DNA of 64,000 nucleotides from Salvator merianae (GCA_003586115.2 QVOM02000112.1:45562743-45626742); one strand, 5' to 3'. Counted from the stretch's first letter, positions 10,736 to 22,872 are shown. Notes: generated from the sequence alone by a model not told the origin. Translations and numbers: made by a program.

Positions 10736-12165
10736 TTATCTATCCCCCCAGCTCCTGGCTATCCACCTCCCCGCCATCCCCTTCCTTGCCAAGCAGGGCT
10801 TGGTAAGCTGGACCCTGCCTGGCTGGTGAGGGAGTGCGGCGGCTTCTTTTTTTATTTTTATTAAATGGCCACTTTTGCGCAACTATGTAAATGCATAATC
10901 TCATCCAGAGAGCGGAAGGCGGGGGTTTTCTGCCAAGATCAAGGAAACTCCAGGTAGCCATTTCAGGTATGCAGCCCATACCTGGCCAAAGGGCACTTGA
11001 AATGGACCCCGACCTGGAAGGACTTTCCTACGCCCCACCCCCCAGGCTCCTGCCATCCGCCTCCCTGCCGTCCCCTTCCTTGCCGAGCAGGACCCTGCCT
11101 GGCTGGCGAGGGAGTGCTGCGGCTTCTTTTTTTATTATTATTAAACACTTCTTTAAATTAAAAGAAAAAAGCCTTCTAATCTCCTTGTTAGATACTAAAC
11201 AAGGGATCAAAGCAAGGTGTGGAGAGAAACTGCTTTGGAAGGGTGGCTGGCTGTTTGGGTTTTGTTTTTTTTGCTTTTCCACACTTTAAAAATAATAAGA
11301 ATAAAATTTCTCTCACTCCCCCAAAAAGTTGTCCCTCAGCTCTCTCACTCGTTAATGATCCTCTCAACTCCCTCCCCCCTTTCATCCTCGGCTGCTGCAG
11401 CCTTCAAATTTTCTTTTCCTTTTACAGATTTGCGCTACTTCAGAGCTCCACAGAACAATAGCAGCCTCTCCCCTCTTTTCTACATATGCAGATTCCAAGC
11501 ACAGAGAAGGTGATTAGTTTTAATTATTTAATCTCTATTCTAAGAGGGGAGATGCTGCTTTTGTTCTGCGGAGCTCTGAAGGTCTGAAGTAGCGCAAATC
11601 TGTAAAAGGAAAAGAAAAATTTGCAGGCTTGCCCCTGTGCATGTGCGTGTATCTGCACAGCTAGAAAGGAAGGAAACTGTTGCTGCTACTTTAGCATGTC
11701 TGAAAGGTCTACGGAATTCTAGGCAGCCTCAGTTTGAGGGTGGGAAAGAGAAAAGTTCCCATCCAACCTGTCCCTATCCCTGTCCCTGCGCGTGCATGTG
11801 TGTGTGTCTGCACGGCTAGAAAGGAAGGGGACGGCGGGGAGGCAGACGACAGGGGCTTGGGGGGATGTAGGAAAGTCCTTCCAGATTGGGGTCCATTTCA
11901 AGTGCCCTTTGGCCAGGTATGGGCAGCATACCTGAAATGGCTACCTGGATTTCCCTCGATTTTGGTGGAGAAACCCCGCCGTCCGCTCCGTGGATGAGAT
12001 TCTGCATTTACACAGTTGCACAAAAGTGGGCATTTAATAAAAAAAAGAAGCCGCTGCACTTTCTCACCAGCCAGGCAGAGTCCAGCTGACCAGGACCTAC
12101 TTGGCAAGGAAGGGTCAGCAGGGAGGTGGACAGCAGGGGATAGGTAGCTCTCTGCCCCCCCCCCC
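10736..12165. mobile_element. Composite fold-back element with outer and inner inverted repeats
   Basis: The left arm (about 10736-11090) and right arm (about 11815-12165) are inverted copies of each other over roughly 350 bp at high identity by eye. Both carry CAGGTAGCCATTTCAGGTAT, GGCCAAAGGGCACTTGAAAT and CCTGCCTGGCTGG. Inside, a second inverted pair (about 11402-11485 and 11537-11626) shares CTTTTACAGATTTGCGCTAC. The block at 10750-10860 is also directly duplicated at 11045-11150. The whole is GC-rich against AT-rich intron and has no convincing ORF. Superfamily and exact ends unknown. Confidence 0.75.
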
Positions 12166-14043
12166 CATTCAAAAACTTGATTGACAAGCAATTATCCTAT
12201 TAGAGTGAAGGGAGGGGCGCAATGGTGGAAAGGTGTGGCGACACAAAAGGTACCGTTTCAGGCAACTAAGAACGGGGAAAGGAAGGTGTGAGCAGTGAAG
12301 ATTAAATGGAGAACAGATTTTCAGGTGCTGGGTGTGAGCGGGGCTGGGACGGTTTGAATTCGAACTGCGTATAACACGGACTACTTTCTTGAAGTGTGGC
12401 CATGGCATCAGTGCTAGATTTTCAGAAAAAAGAATGATGTAAGTGGTCTTGGATAACCACTGTGTTGGAACTGGCATTAAATTGTGCTGTCCCAACAAAG
12501 TTAATTTCAGTAATCAAAAATAACTACAAAGCGATTACAACCTGAATTCACATTCTTATTGTAAAGAATTCTTGGACAACACCAAACCAGAAACAAATGA
12601 AGCAGATAATGACCCACAGTGGTTTCTTTTCATTCAGCAATGAGGCACAATCAGAAACAGTTAAGGGCTGTCCTATAAGTACTGTCATTAGTTGATTTTT
12701 GATTAGAAAGTTATTCAGCTATGAGATGGCTTAAAGTGTCTGTTCAGAAGCATTTAATCAGTGAAATCAACAGAAGAAATCCAATGTCAACTTTTAAGGT
12801 TCAAAGTCATCAAGCTTCCAATGTGTGCAGTAAAAAGATCCTACAAGGGCTGTAGTCAAAGAGTTTAGATCCTGAATTAGTGCAAGCATTTTAACAGTGA
12901 TTTATTTTTAATGTAATTACGATAATATTTCCTTAAGAAACGCAGCAGAGAAGCCAAAAGTTTCAGATCAGCAATGAAAAGAGCACAGGAAGTCACAAAG
13001 GTTAGAACAAAATTCTGAAAAGGTTGAGAGATATGGGCATTGCAAGTAAAAGGATGTGATATCGATTAAAGGCTTGGGGCTGAGATAAAAAACTTGGAAA
13101 TTTGCCACTATCTGACAGGAGACACATGTCGACAAAAATTGAGTGTCAACCCTCAGCTTGGATCTGGAAGGTTTCAGTGACTTATTTACTTATTTTATTG
13201 CTCTGGTATTTGATGAAGAACAGAACTTTTAATGTATTGATCAAAGTTCTGTAAGCCATCATGCTTTCAGACAGAACAACAGCACTTTATTTCCTTCAAC
13301 TGTCCTTGGGTGTACATCATATATACCAGAAATGCTAGCACTTTGTTTTCCTTATTTTTCCCTTCCAAATAAATATTGCAGAGACAAGAATATAAACAGC
13401 ACACTGTGCAAACATAACTTTCTGTACATAGATTTTACAGTGATTTTACAGTAAAATCCATAAAACTGAAATATACCAACAATGTGGTCCTTTCCCTATC
13501 TACTCAGAAGCCACACTGATTTCAAAGGGGGCTTTCTTATATGGAAGTCTGTATAAACAGCAAACAAAGGTTGCAGTATAAGGCATCCAGCTACCCTTCT
13601 TTACAGAGAATAGTTCTTCATTTTTATGGGTAATCAGAAGACAGAAAGATACTTTGAGGACTGCTAGGTTAAAAAAATAAGAACCATCAGAACAGAAAGC
13701 ACTCTATTCATTAGCAGTCATATAAGTGCCTAACAACAGTGTTGATGGTGATGCTAATGTTTATATATTTGTTATTGTCTTTCCCTGTAAATTCAATGTG
13801 ATATCCCACACTAAAAATAAATACATAACTAAATAAAATACACAAATTGAACAAGAGACGTATTTTAGGTCATCTGATCCTACTAGCTTCAGTGGTACAC
13901 ATTTCTATTCAAACTGTAGAATTTTTTTTCTCTAAATTAACTTGTGGAAATACAATACATATATTCTTCATCTTGGTCTTTACTGGCAACACATACTGTA
14001 AGTGACCATTTTTTGCAATCATATTGTCTTTGCTTGAGATCAA

Positions 14044-14110
14044 GGCTTACTAAACTCAATGAGTAGATATGTACAGAATTGGACTCTGTCCAGTTATTTA
14101 ACTTAATTAA
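14044..14110. repeat. 67 bp target-site duplication, left copy
   Basis: This stretch, containing AATGAGTAGATATGTACAGA and ending ACTTAATTAA, recurs at 15736-15802 with about 2 mismatches in 67 bases. It directly precedes the L1 5' end. Confidence 0.9.
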
Positions 14111-14451
14111 ATAACTTCCGGGGAAGATGGCCGAATGTAATTGCTGAGAGGATTTTTCCTCTGAGCAAACCACAACGTGAGGAGACAGAGGAGGGAGTTC
14201 AACCCCCCCCTTCTGAAGATTACATGTGACAGGGAGGCGGAGGGATTCCTCATTTGAGCTCCACCAAGTCTCCCCCCAGCGGGGGCTACGAGAAGCCGTG
14301 GCTGTCTGCATCAGGAGGAGACGAAGGAGCTGGGGGAATTTTGTCAACATTCCCGAGTCACGTTGTGTGTCGTCTGCAGGACCGTAAGTTCGGCCGATCC
14401 CCTTTTTAATTAATGAAGATTTTAAAACTAAGATAAGCATTAAGAAGAGCA

Positions 14452-14452
14452 A

Positions 14453-14504
<52 letters not shown>

Positions 14505-14506
14505 AA
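14452..14506 (+). repeat. (GAAA)n microsatellite
   Basis: About 13 uninterrupted GAAA units inside the deleted L1 element, in its 5' UTR-like region. Confidence 0.97.
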
Positions 14507-14805
14507 CCCTCTACAATTGCAGTTTGGACAATGTATGCTGAAAGTTTAAACATCGTAATTCAGCAAGATGCCAAAGTATTTGCAAAGGCTGTGAAGTTGT
14601 TTTTTTTTAGATAAATCATTTAAAGTTCTGTTCTTCGGACACGCCGGGGTTTTCAGTGCTTTATTAAAATACATTTGGCCGGTGATTATCAGCTAAGTAA
14701 ATAAACAGAATGCACAGATATGGGAGTTCGGTTTAATTAAGACAAAAGAAGAAAATAAAAGAAAAAAGTGCCTTTATTAATTAGAGGGCTTCTTCAGAGA
14801 ACCAA

Positions 14806-14807
14806 GT

Positions 14808-14836
<29 letters not shown>
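14806..14836 (+). repeat. (TTTTG)n short tandem repeat
   Basis: About five to six TTTTG units upstream of the ORF1-like frame in the L1 element. Confidence 0.9.
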
Positions 14837-14838
<2 letters not shown>

Positions 14839-14905
14839 AAGACAGATAAAGAGAAGAAAACATGCAATTAGAAAAAAACTGCAGCCAGATTTACTTCTTT
14901 AAAAA

Positions 14906-15259
14906 ATGGACGCTATTTTTCAAGTAATGCAGAGTTCTTTTGAGACTCAGAGGCTGACTTTTGAGAGATTAAGACAGGACATTAAAATGGAAATGGGTGC
15001 TTTACGCACTGAACTTTATGAAACAAAGGATAAGGCTTTGAAATTGGGCGATTTTAAGGCAGAAATTCCTCAGACAAAATTTACGACTCAAGAAATACAG
15101 ACTACGAGACAAGACGAATTGTCTGTACCACTGATGACAGCTCAAGGTCATATTTTTTCATTGAAGGAAGCCTTGGGAAAAAAAAATTCAGGAGAGGAAG
15201 AAGCACATAAGAACGGAAACAATCCATATTTGGAGGCAGCAAAGAGTTACCGTGAATAA
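14906..15259 (+). pseudogene. L1 ORF1-like N-terminal frame (117 residues)
   Basis: The frame starts at ATG in a good position after the 5' UTR-like region and reads MDAIFQVMQSSFETQRLTFE. It is charged and helix-rich with heptad-like hydrophobics, as in the coiled coil of L1 ORF1 proteins. It stops after 117 codons, before any RNA-recognition or C-terminal domain, so it is truncated. ORF1p is an RNA-binding chaperone that coats L1 RNA. Assignment rests mainly on position inside the L1-like element; no diagnostic motif is present. Confidence 0.5.
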
Positions 15260-15735
15260 ACAATATTTCTGGTGTAAACAAAGAAAGGATTGGAGGAGGA
15301 GACGAAAGAAGAAAATAACAACAACTGAAGGAGTCAGAAGGGGGAGTTTATAAGTGGCGGAGTAGAAGAATGGGCAGAAGCCAAATTATAGAAAGACTGA
15401 TATGAGAAGAAGATTTTGAGAGATGGGACAAATATAATAAGTTACAGAAAAATAAGGCAGCGGATAGACTTTGGTGAAAACTGGAAACCCTCTATTGAAC
15501 TTTTGCAAGATCTGGAAAGTGGACTTGGAAAGTGGATTGGGTTTGCTGGAGGAAAAGAATGAAGAGAAAAGAAGAAGAATGTTGGTGGAAGAAAAGAGCT
15601 GGGTGGTTGGGGGGTAAGAAATATAGAAGAAATCTGGGAATTAGTGAAAAGGTTAGTTAAAAATGTTAGTTGACAAATCATGAATTATTTAGTGTAATTT
15701 TATATATCCTTAAAAAATAATTAAAAAAAAAAAAA

Positions 15736-15802
15736 GCCTTACTGAACTCAATGAGTAGATATGTACAGAATTGGACTCTGTCCAGTTATTTAACTTAATT
15801 AA
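15736..15802. repeat. 67 bp target-site duplication, right copy
   Basis: It follows the A-rich tail directly and is nearly identical to 14044-14110. Host sequence resumes at GTCCTTTAAATG. Confidence 0.9.
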
Positions 15803-16082
15803 GTCCTTTAAATGTCTTCATGCTCATTGAAAAGGCATTGTTTTTGAAACATTAAAAGAAATCACAGTTTAGCAAATGATTAGCAGAAGGTTTGAGAAAT
15901 GAGAATCTCATTAAAGACTTACATATATTTCAGAAATCAAGCACATAATTGAAGCACAACACATGTGCTGAAATCATATCCATGAGAACAGCTTCAATGC
16001 CTTCTGTTGACCTTCCAGTAACAGTATGTTGAATTGCTCCAACCTTAGCTAATAATATTCAGATCTAGTACAATGGCCATAC

Positions 16083-16187
16083 CTGTGAACACGTGAAAGC
16101 GATTTTTGCAGTATGGTTGGCTCTTCCAAGAGCAGAAGGAAAAAACTGAACTGGTACTTCTGTTGTAGAATGAGGAGCAACAATCAG
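16083..16187 (-). CDS. CFAP47: CFAP47-like exon B
   Basis: The exon is 105 bp, exactly 35 codons, with an acceptor (tttatacag) above 16187 and a donor (CAG|gtatgg) below 16083. It reads LIVAPHSTTEVPVQFFPSAL then GRANHTAKIAFTCSQ. The V.PHSTTE.PV.F.PSALGR block is the classic second half of an ASH-type Ig-like repeat. Both ends are phase 0 and match the neighbours: exon C ends phase 0 and exon A starts phase 0. The open frame listed on this strand nearby is in another frame, so the exon is seen only by its splice sites. Confidence 0.83.
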
Positions 16188-17609
16188 CTGTATAAACATG
16201 ACAAGAGAGAAAAATGAACTTTTTTTTTTTAGAACTAGTTCTCCCGTTGTATCTCATACTGATGCTGTTGATGTTTATGTAATTAATGTGTTCCACCATA
16301 TACCTTCTCCACTCTCAGCATGCTGTATCTGCTAAGACTGATAAAGTGCATTGCAGTAAACACTGCTTAGTGGCAGACACAGCAAATTCAGTCCCGAGAA
16401 ATTAAAAACATTGCATTACAAGCCACAAAGAGGGAAATGGGGATTATTTTAAAGTATGGATGAAAGAAACAGAACTTTATTTTTTCATTTATACACTGCA
16501 ACTTTGTCCTTTTTTCCCCTCCCATGTTATAGAGATGCTTTGAAGTCTTATATCGCCGTCCAATGAAAAAGTGACAAACAACTTTTTAAAGGGCAATGAG
16601 CAGTTTTTTTATGGATTGCTGACTCTCTGTTTTCCACCTAAAGTTAGATACATTCATATGGCTCAAAGAAACGATCGTGCTGTGATTTACGTAATTCAAA
16701 TTACAAGAGCTTGATTCACCATTGCACAGGGAAAAGCAAAGCGGCTAACCATATGGTGGTAAGATAAAACTGCTTGAAGCTTCTAAGGAAGAAATAAATA
16801 ACCAAATCGAATAGTAATATCACTCAGTACATTTGGAACCCAAGGCCAAACATCTCCATCAGAACATCTGTTTGAAGGATGTGCCTGTTTCTGCATTATT
16901 TTTAGTACACCACCAAGAATTAATCTCCCACTTTGCTAGTTTTAAAGACAATTATGTTGCACTTAATATTTAGTTCCTTTCTAAGCAGTAGCTTAGGATG
17001 GTGGAAAAATAAGTACACATTTTAATGCCCAATATGTACTTTCCAAATCAATAAAATAACTTGAAAGTAGATATCATTTTAAATTCATACTCATCTGCAA
17101 TTTGTAGCCTAGAAACAAAATATGTGAAAAGTGTGAGTTTAACTTAAAAATATACAATACTGAATTACTTAAAAGAAAATTTAAGGGAAATTTAGGGAAA
17201 ACTGCATCCATATTAAATGCAAAAAACATTGAAAGTTTGCTTAATTTATTTTAAACATTCACCAACTAATAGATCAATAGGCTAGAAACAAAGGGAAATC
17301 CACAGAAGCTTCAGACAAAATCGTCATAATTCAGCCTTTAGAAACAAATTTTCTTTGCCCTAAGCAACCAGTTTCTGTTCTGTTCAACATCTTGTGTGGT
17401 AGAAAGCGCTAGAAATCTCAGAAAAATCTATACACAATTTCACGTTTTGGCTGCTCTTATTAAAGCTATTGTTGAACTGCAGTATCAACTAACAAAGTTT
17501 AACTTAGTTTTTTGTTTTGTTTCAAGTATGTGAAGTTAGAAGCCATCATGACCACCATGGGAATGTCAAATTATCATGCTTTCATGACTGATTAGAATGA
17601 TTGCAGACC

Positions 17610-17965
17610 CTGATCAGATGAGCCAGTGAAAGTGATGGGGACTGCCATTAAAGCAACAGGCTACTCCTCGGACCAATCACGCTGGTCCAAGGTAGCTGCA
17701 CCATCAGAATGCACCATATGGCATTTTTCAGCCACATGATGTGATTTACAACCATAAATATGGCCAACCACTCTGATGCTGTGACGACACAGGGCATCAG
17801 ATGGATGCTCGATCCTGCACAGGAAGGAGAGAGCACTGCCAAAGTGCTTGGAGAATGCAGAATGCCACAATCTCCCCTCCTGTGCCTTTTCACATCTTCA
17901 TAATGGAGTATATATGACAGATGTATGTGTACATGTGACACTTTAATGAGGCCATCTGATCACAC
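17610..17965. mobile_element. MITE-like element with TGATCAGATG termini
   Basis: Inverted termini: CTGATCAGATGAGCC at the left (near 17611) and GGCCATCTGATCA at the right (near 17952-17964). The interior has no coding support; its minus-strand frame 17941-17648 looks accidental. Target duplication is unclear. Superfamily unknown. Confidence 0.4.
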
Positions 17966-18139
17966 ATCCAGAGCTGCCCCATGTTAATCAGGAAAGTTCC
18001 ACTTTGATTGCATCTTTTATTTGTCTCCTACCTCTCAATTTGTGGGGTGGGAAAGTTGTGATTTATTTATGCTTTTTTATTTTTTAACAATTACGTCAGC
18101 AATTCTCTTCCAAAATAAAATATAATTTACAGAGCAATC

Positions 18140-20600
18140 TAAGTGTACCAGTACCACAGCTCTGAGGGGTTTTGATAACTACAGCTATATCTAATCTTTA
18201 TCTACTAGTCCAACAAATGCAGCAGGACATACCCTCAGTCTGGTCTTTGTCACAGAGCAGATTGGTAAGAATCTATGGATAGAAAGGCTGTCCAGCTTTG
18301 TCATGGACAACTCACTCACTGCTGAGTTTTGGACTTGCAGGGGCAGCTCTCCTCTCCAGGGGTGGGGGACCCATTGGGATGCTCCACCCTCAGAGACTTA
18401 TAGAACATGAGCGATTATTGAATACCCTGGAGGATTTTCCATTTGACATGGCTGGTGTTCCTACCAAGTCTCTGGTGTTGCTGTGGAATCACAAAATCAG
18501 CAGGGCCATTGACTCAATCACACCCAAGCCCCCTCAATGCAAACGTGGAGACTATAAAGCACCTTGGTATTCCATGGAGCCACAGGCAATGAAGCAGAAG
18601 GGTCAATGACTGAAACACAGATGGCGTAAACCCTGCTATGAATCTGACCAAACATGGCATAAAGTGCATTATCATACCCTTCGTATAGCAGTGGCAGTGA
18701 AAAGGAGCAATTTCTCTGTCACCAAAGTGTCCTCTAGCAGAGGCTTTCCAAGTGGTAAATGGCCTTTTAAGATCAAGCTTGTAGAAGCAAAGGTGGTTGC
18801 TATCTAACATCTGCTGTGACAAATCTGCAGGACACTTTTAGGGCAAAGTCATTCAAACCTGGAGAGGACTGGATACCACAGCTGCAAATAGTCTAAAGGA
18901 AGTGTTCAGAAAACTGTCTGGTTCCATTATCTTGGATCAGTTTCAATTTTGAGGCCCAAGGATGTAAACAGACTGCTTGCTAGGATTTAGCCAACTACAT
19001 GCTCTCTAGATCCTTGCAGGTTTTGGTTCAGAAAAGCTAGCTGACAAGGTATGACCGGGTGTGTTCAGGAAGTGGAGAATGACTCTTTGAGAGATGTGGT
19101 GGTCCTACTGCCGAGGGGCGGTATATAAATCCAATAAATAAATAAATAAATAAATAAAGAGGTGGTGGTGTATCGCCTTCTCAAGAGATTATTCCTGGAG
19201 CCATATGTGCTAAACAACCTCTGCCCAATGGCTACTACACCCTTCCAAAGCAAGGTACTGGAGAGGGTCACGGCTGCCCAAATGCAAGCATATTTTGAGA
19301 AAGCTGACTATCTAGACCCATTTCAATCTAGCTTCAGGTGTGATTATGGCACTGAAACCATTTTGATCATCCTGATCAATGACCTTCTCTGGGAGAAAGA
19401 CCCTGTTGGTTCTCTTAGATCTCTCAGTAGCTTTTGGCCGTGGTGTCCTTCTGGAAAGACTACAGAGTTTGGCAGTTGAAGGCACTGCATTGCAATGATT
19501 CCACTATTTCTAAGGGTGATGCCGCAGAGTGGTTGTGAGAGATTCCTGCTTGATGCCCTGGGAACTCACTTGTGGGGTCTCTCAGTGATTGATCTTATCT
19601 TCCCTACTCTTTAATATCTATATGCAGTCCCTGGGAGAGGTCATCAGGAGTTTGGGGTTAAATTGCTATTAAGACACAAATGACACCCAGCTCTATCTCT
19701 CTATGCCATCTGAATCAGAAGAGGTGATCAAAGTGCTTGCCAGGAGTTCGGTGGCAATAATGGACTGGATGATGGCCAATAAATTGAAACTGGCCTTGTG
19801 TTGAGTGCTACAGGGTCTTGTGTCCATGAAGAAAGGAAGCATTCTGTTCCTGATGGACTTGCTTTGCCCTGGAGGGGACAAATGCATAATCTAAGGTGAT
19901 CTTGGACTCTGTTCTTGAAGTTCATATGGAGGGAGTAGTCAGAAGCACCTACTTCTAGCTGCAGCTAGTTTACCAGCTATGGCCCTTTCTAGACAGAGAC
20001 AGACTAGCCACAGTGATCAATGTTCTGGTAGCTTTCAGATTACACTCTACATAGGGCTGCCCTTGAAGATAGTTTGGAAGCTGCAGTTGGTGCAGAATAC
20101 AACAGCAAGACTGCTAACTGGCATTGTTGGCACAGCGCATATTATGTTGGTCATAAAAGAACTGCATTGGCTGCCTATTTGCCACCAAGACCAGTGCAAG
20201 GCATTAACATTAACTTAGAAGGCCCTAAATGACTTGGACCCCTCCTTTCATATAGATCTGCCCATGCCCTAATATCTGCTGGTGAGGCGCTCTTGGCTGT
20301 GTCACCCCTTTCAACAGTTAAGGTGATAGGTCTGTGTGGGAGGGCATTCTCTGTGATAGGTCCCAGTATCCTCCCCTCTTAAGGTTCATCAGGCACCATT
20401 ATTGTTTTATTTAGACATCTGGTGAAGATGCACCTTTTTAGCCTGGTCTTCGGCTGAGGGAACAGCATCACCTCCTCAAACAGCCACTGTTACTGTTCTA
20501 GCTAATGTATTTTATATGTATTTATAGTGGTTTTATTGTGACCTGCTCTGAGACCTTCAGGTATAGGATGGGACAGACATATAAATAAATAAATAAACAA
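18140..20600 (+). mobile_element. L2-type LINE (degenerate), plus strand
   Basis: Several frames together give an L2 LINE in order: endonuclease C-terminus (AAGHTLSLVFVTEQI near 18220), linker, then the RT start (KVLERVTAAQMQAYFEKADY then LDPFQSSFRCDYGTETI at 19250-19370). RT remnants follow (ADDTQL-like region near 19680) and then the C-terminal region (LLTGIVGTAHIMLVIKELHW near 20110-20170). It ends in an L2 3' tail with TAAATAAATAAATAA at about 20580-20600. Numerous frameshifts and stops. A short second L2 tail is inserted at 19104-19158. Confidence 0.8.
19104..19158 (+). mobile_element. Short L2 3'-tail insertion nested in the L2 LINE
   Basis: Only the last roughly 55 bp of an L2-type tail (GAGGGGCGGTATATAAAT then (AATA)n) is present. 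It is flanked by near-duplicated target sequence: gagatgtggtggt (19091-19103) and gaggtggtggtgt (from 19159). This fits an extremely 5'-truncated retro-insertion of L2 or an L2-tailed SINE into the older L2 copy. Confidence 0.65.
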
Positions 20601-21949
20601 GCAAGGATTGCCGTTCCCAACTCAAGGGATTTCTGTGAAGGGAGCCTATATGCCACTGATCCTTCAACTTTTTTGTTATGGTAACCCCAGTTAGGTTCAT
20701 GAGCTGGCCTCACAACCTTTGCTTCATTCTGAACTTTACTGTGATATTGACAGTTGTAAGTAGCAGGAAGTCTGTTTTTAATGCTGCAAACTACTCACTT
20801 AAGATCAACATGTGCTTGGCATATTTGCAAATTATTGCAAAGGTTCTGCCAACTGCAGCACTTTCCCACTTCTTTTAGCTGGATCTTCTCCTTTTAGTTT
20901 AGCTGTGTGGGACTGTTTCTCATAACCATATTTCCTGTATGTTCACTTGTTTATTTGGCAACATTTCCATTACTCATCAAGGTGGCTGTTCACTTCTGAT
21001 TTCTCACCCATGGCTTAAGAACCATTCTGTTACAGCCCTTCTGAGCTTCCAGCTCTGAAAAGTTAGAGCCACAAGGCAAGCATTTCTGGCACAGTGGGAA
21101 TGAGAACTATTCAAATCACTGCCAGCTGCTGGACTCCTTCTGGTATCAGAGCAGTAACGCAGCCTCGTATCACTAGCAAACAACTGGGCATCCAGCCTGG
21201 AGTGACACTTAACCTGTAATGGAATGAAACTTCTGGCCTCACTTCATAACATCATAAGGACTATTCCAGCCTGGATACCCACATGCAGGCTCATGCTGTG
21301 TGTCTATAGTATAATGACAAGGTGTGGAGATGGCCTGAATGTGATGACATCTTTGCTATACAAAAAAAGCTGCTGCAGAATAACTGCCAGCTTTCAAAAC
21401 ACAGTAACTACCCACAGTGGATATTGTCTTTGAGGTCTGGGATTTCTCTGGTACTGATTCATCAATTGCTTGGTATAACATAGTAGATAATAGCAAAGAA
21501 TATCTAAAATCACTGGCATCAAATAATCAGAGTATCATTTTAAACAAACTAAATGTAAAGATATTAGCTGAAAGCCTATACTGCCAGCTGCTATTAATAG
21601 GGATATTTTAAGTTATTCTGTTTATTCCTAAAAACAATATAGGACTGAAGGTTATGCTAGGAAGCCTGAAAAGTAACTAGTGAGGCCAAGGAGATGCAAG
21701 AGTATGGAGCAGGTAAAGAAAGAAGGGAGGAAAGATGGCAATAAGTATGTAGTAGGGAAAGTCTGAAGTCCTCCAGACATTGACAAACCCCATCAGCCAA
21801 AAACAGCAACTAGGAGAAGTGTTTTGGGGGGTTTTTTTCCATCTTTTTTTCCTTCTTTTTTTGCAAGAAGGTTAGAATAGTAGCAGGCACAAATTTCCTC
21901 TTTGAAAGCAGGGTTTAGAATCAGGCTTTACCACAAGGGAGAGGCGTGG

Positions 21950-22098
21950 GAGGGATGAAGAGTGGGTTATTTTTTTAATATGTTTTAATATGTTTTTAAA
22001 TATGTTTTAGTGTTTTGTGTTTTATCATATGCTGTGACCTGTCCTAGGACCTCTGGCTGAAGGGAAGGGTGCACATGTTACAACTAAAATAAATAAGA
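21950..22098 (+). mobile_element. L2-type 3' tail fragment
   Basis: TTTTAATATG-type repeats are followed by GCTGTGACCTGTCCTAGGAC, GGCTGAAGGGAAGGG and AAAATAAATAAG. This is the order seen in L2 LINE 3' ends, including the one at 20540-20600. Confidence 0.55.
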
Positions 22099-22817
22099 TG
22101 TTCCAGCTTACTGTTTTGGAGACATAACAACTGGCTAACAACACTGTAATTTCTTCCGGATAAAGCACACAAACTGACCTACACTCAACATCTCACACTG
22201 ATGCACTACTTTTCTTCCCCCTTCTACCTTCTCCAGAACCTTGTTCATTCTATTTTCTGATTACGTGAGCATGGAACCAGAAGAACAGATTTATATAAGA
22301 AAAGTATTCCTGTATCAACCAATTATGTGTGTAAATAAAGAAACACTGATTTTGTGGAATAATTACTATAATGCAATAGACACACACACATACTGCGAAT
22401 GCAAAAAGGATGAAGAGTCATACACCTTCGATTAGTGTCTAAGATCCCCTGCACACTGAGGGTGCTCTTGAAGCAAAAGGTGGCAGCTGGTTGATTACTG
22501 AAAATGCTCAAAGCAAAGTACTAAAAGAAAGAAGTCATAGTAGCAGTGTTTGAAATTCATGTGCCCAGTGTTGAAGACTAATGCATTTGAGACTGAACAT
22601 TTTTATGAAGTAGATTTAGGTAATTTATTTTTAATGTGCCTTTACAGATAATGTGCCATGAATCGTGTGGCATTTAAGCATCTGGTAATGAATTAGAAAA
22701 GCTGAGAGCAGGAAGGTATATTATAGTGCCTGGCCAGTTTGTATGCAGGCTCCAAGAGTCAAAATTCATTATAATTAAGTTTAATCAATTTCTCTGCTAA
22801 TGATCTGATCGTAGTAC

Positions 22818-22872
22818 GTATGAACCTGCTAGAGCTCTTCCAAAATCTATCTGCAGTAAGCTAATAATATAA
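22818..22872 (+). repeat. Old dispersed repeat, copy 1
   Basis: The block around GAACCTGCTAGAGCTCTTCC, followed by CAGTAAGC, aligns with the reverse complement of 29121-29175 (GAACCCGTTAGAGCTCTTCC and TAGTAAGC). The two are diverged relatives in opposite orientation. Family not known. Confidence 0.5.

Larger units (their letters stand above)
14111..15735 (+). mobile_element. L1-type element with 5' end, internally deleted (about 1.6 kb)
   Basis: It begins with an L1-like leader (CCGGGGAAGATGGCC near 14118) and a GC-rich 5' UTR-like stretch, contains a short ORF1-like frame (14906-15259), then a purine-rich 3' region, and ends in an A-rich tail (15714-15735). It lacks the RT, so it is internally deleted or ORF1-only. 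A (GAAA)n run (14452-14506) and a (TTTTG)n run (14806-14836) lie inside. The flanking 67 bp duplication fixes both ends. Its 3' tail resembles that of the 3563-4290 insertion. Confidence 0.8.
9782..16082 (-). other. Intron between exons B and A
   Basis: A 6.3 kb intron of the minus-strand gene. It holds the composite inverted-repeat element (10736-12165) and the deleted L1 with long target duplication (14044-15802). The rest, including 12170-14040, shows no exon or nameable repeat. A poly-A run lies near 9930-9945. The 10400-10735 stretch is GC- and CpG-richer than its surroundings but has no gene I recognise. Confidence 0.75.

Noticed and set aside
10891..11289. 132-codon plus-strand frame
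   Set aside because: Inside the composite inverted-repeat element; mirrored frames in the other arm show it comes from GC-rich repeat sequence.
13937..14452. 171-codon minus-strand frame
   Set aside because: It runs antisense through the L1 5' region and part of the 67 bp repeat; no domain, so a shadow frame.
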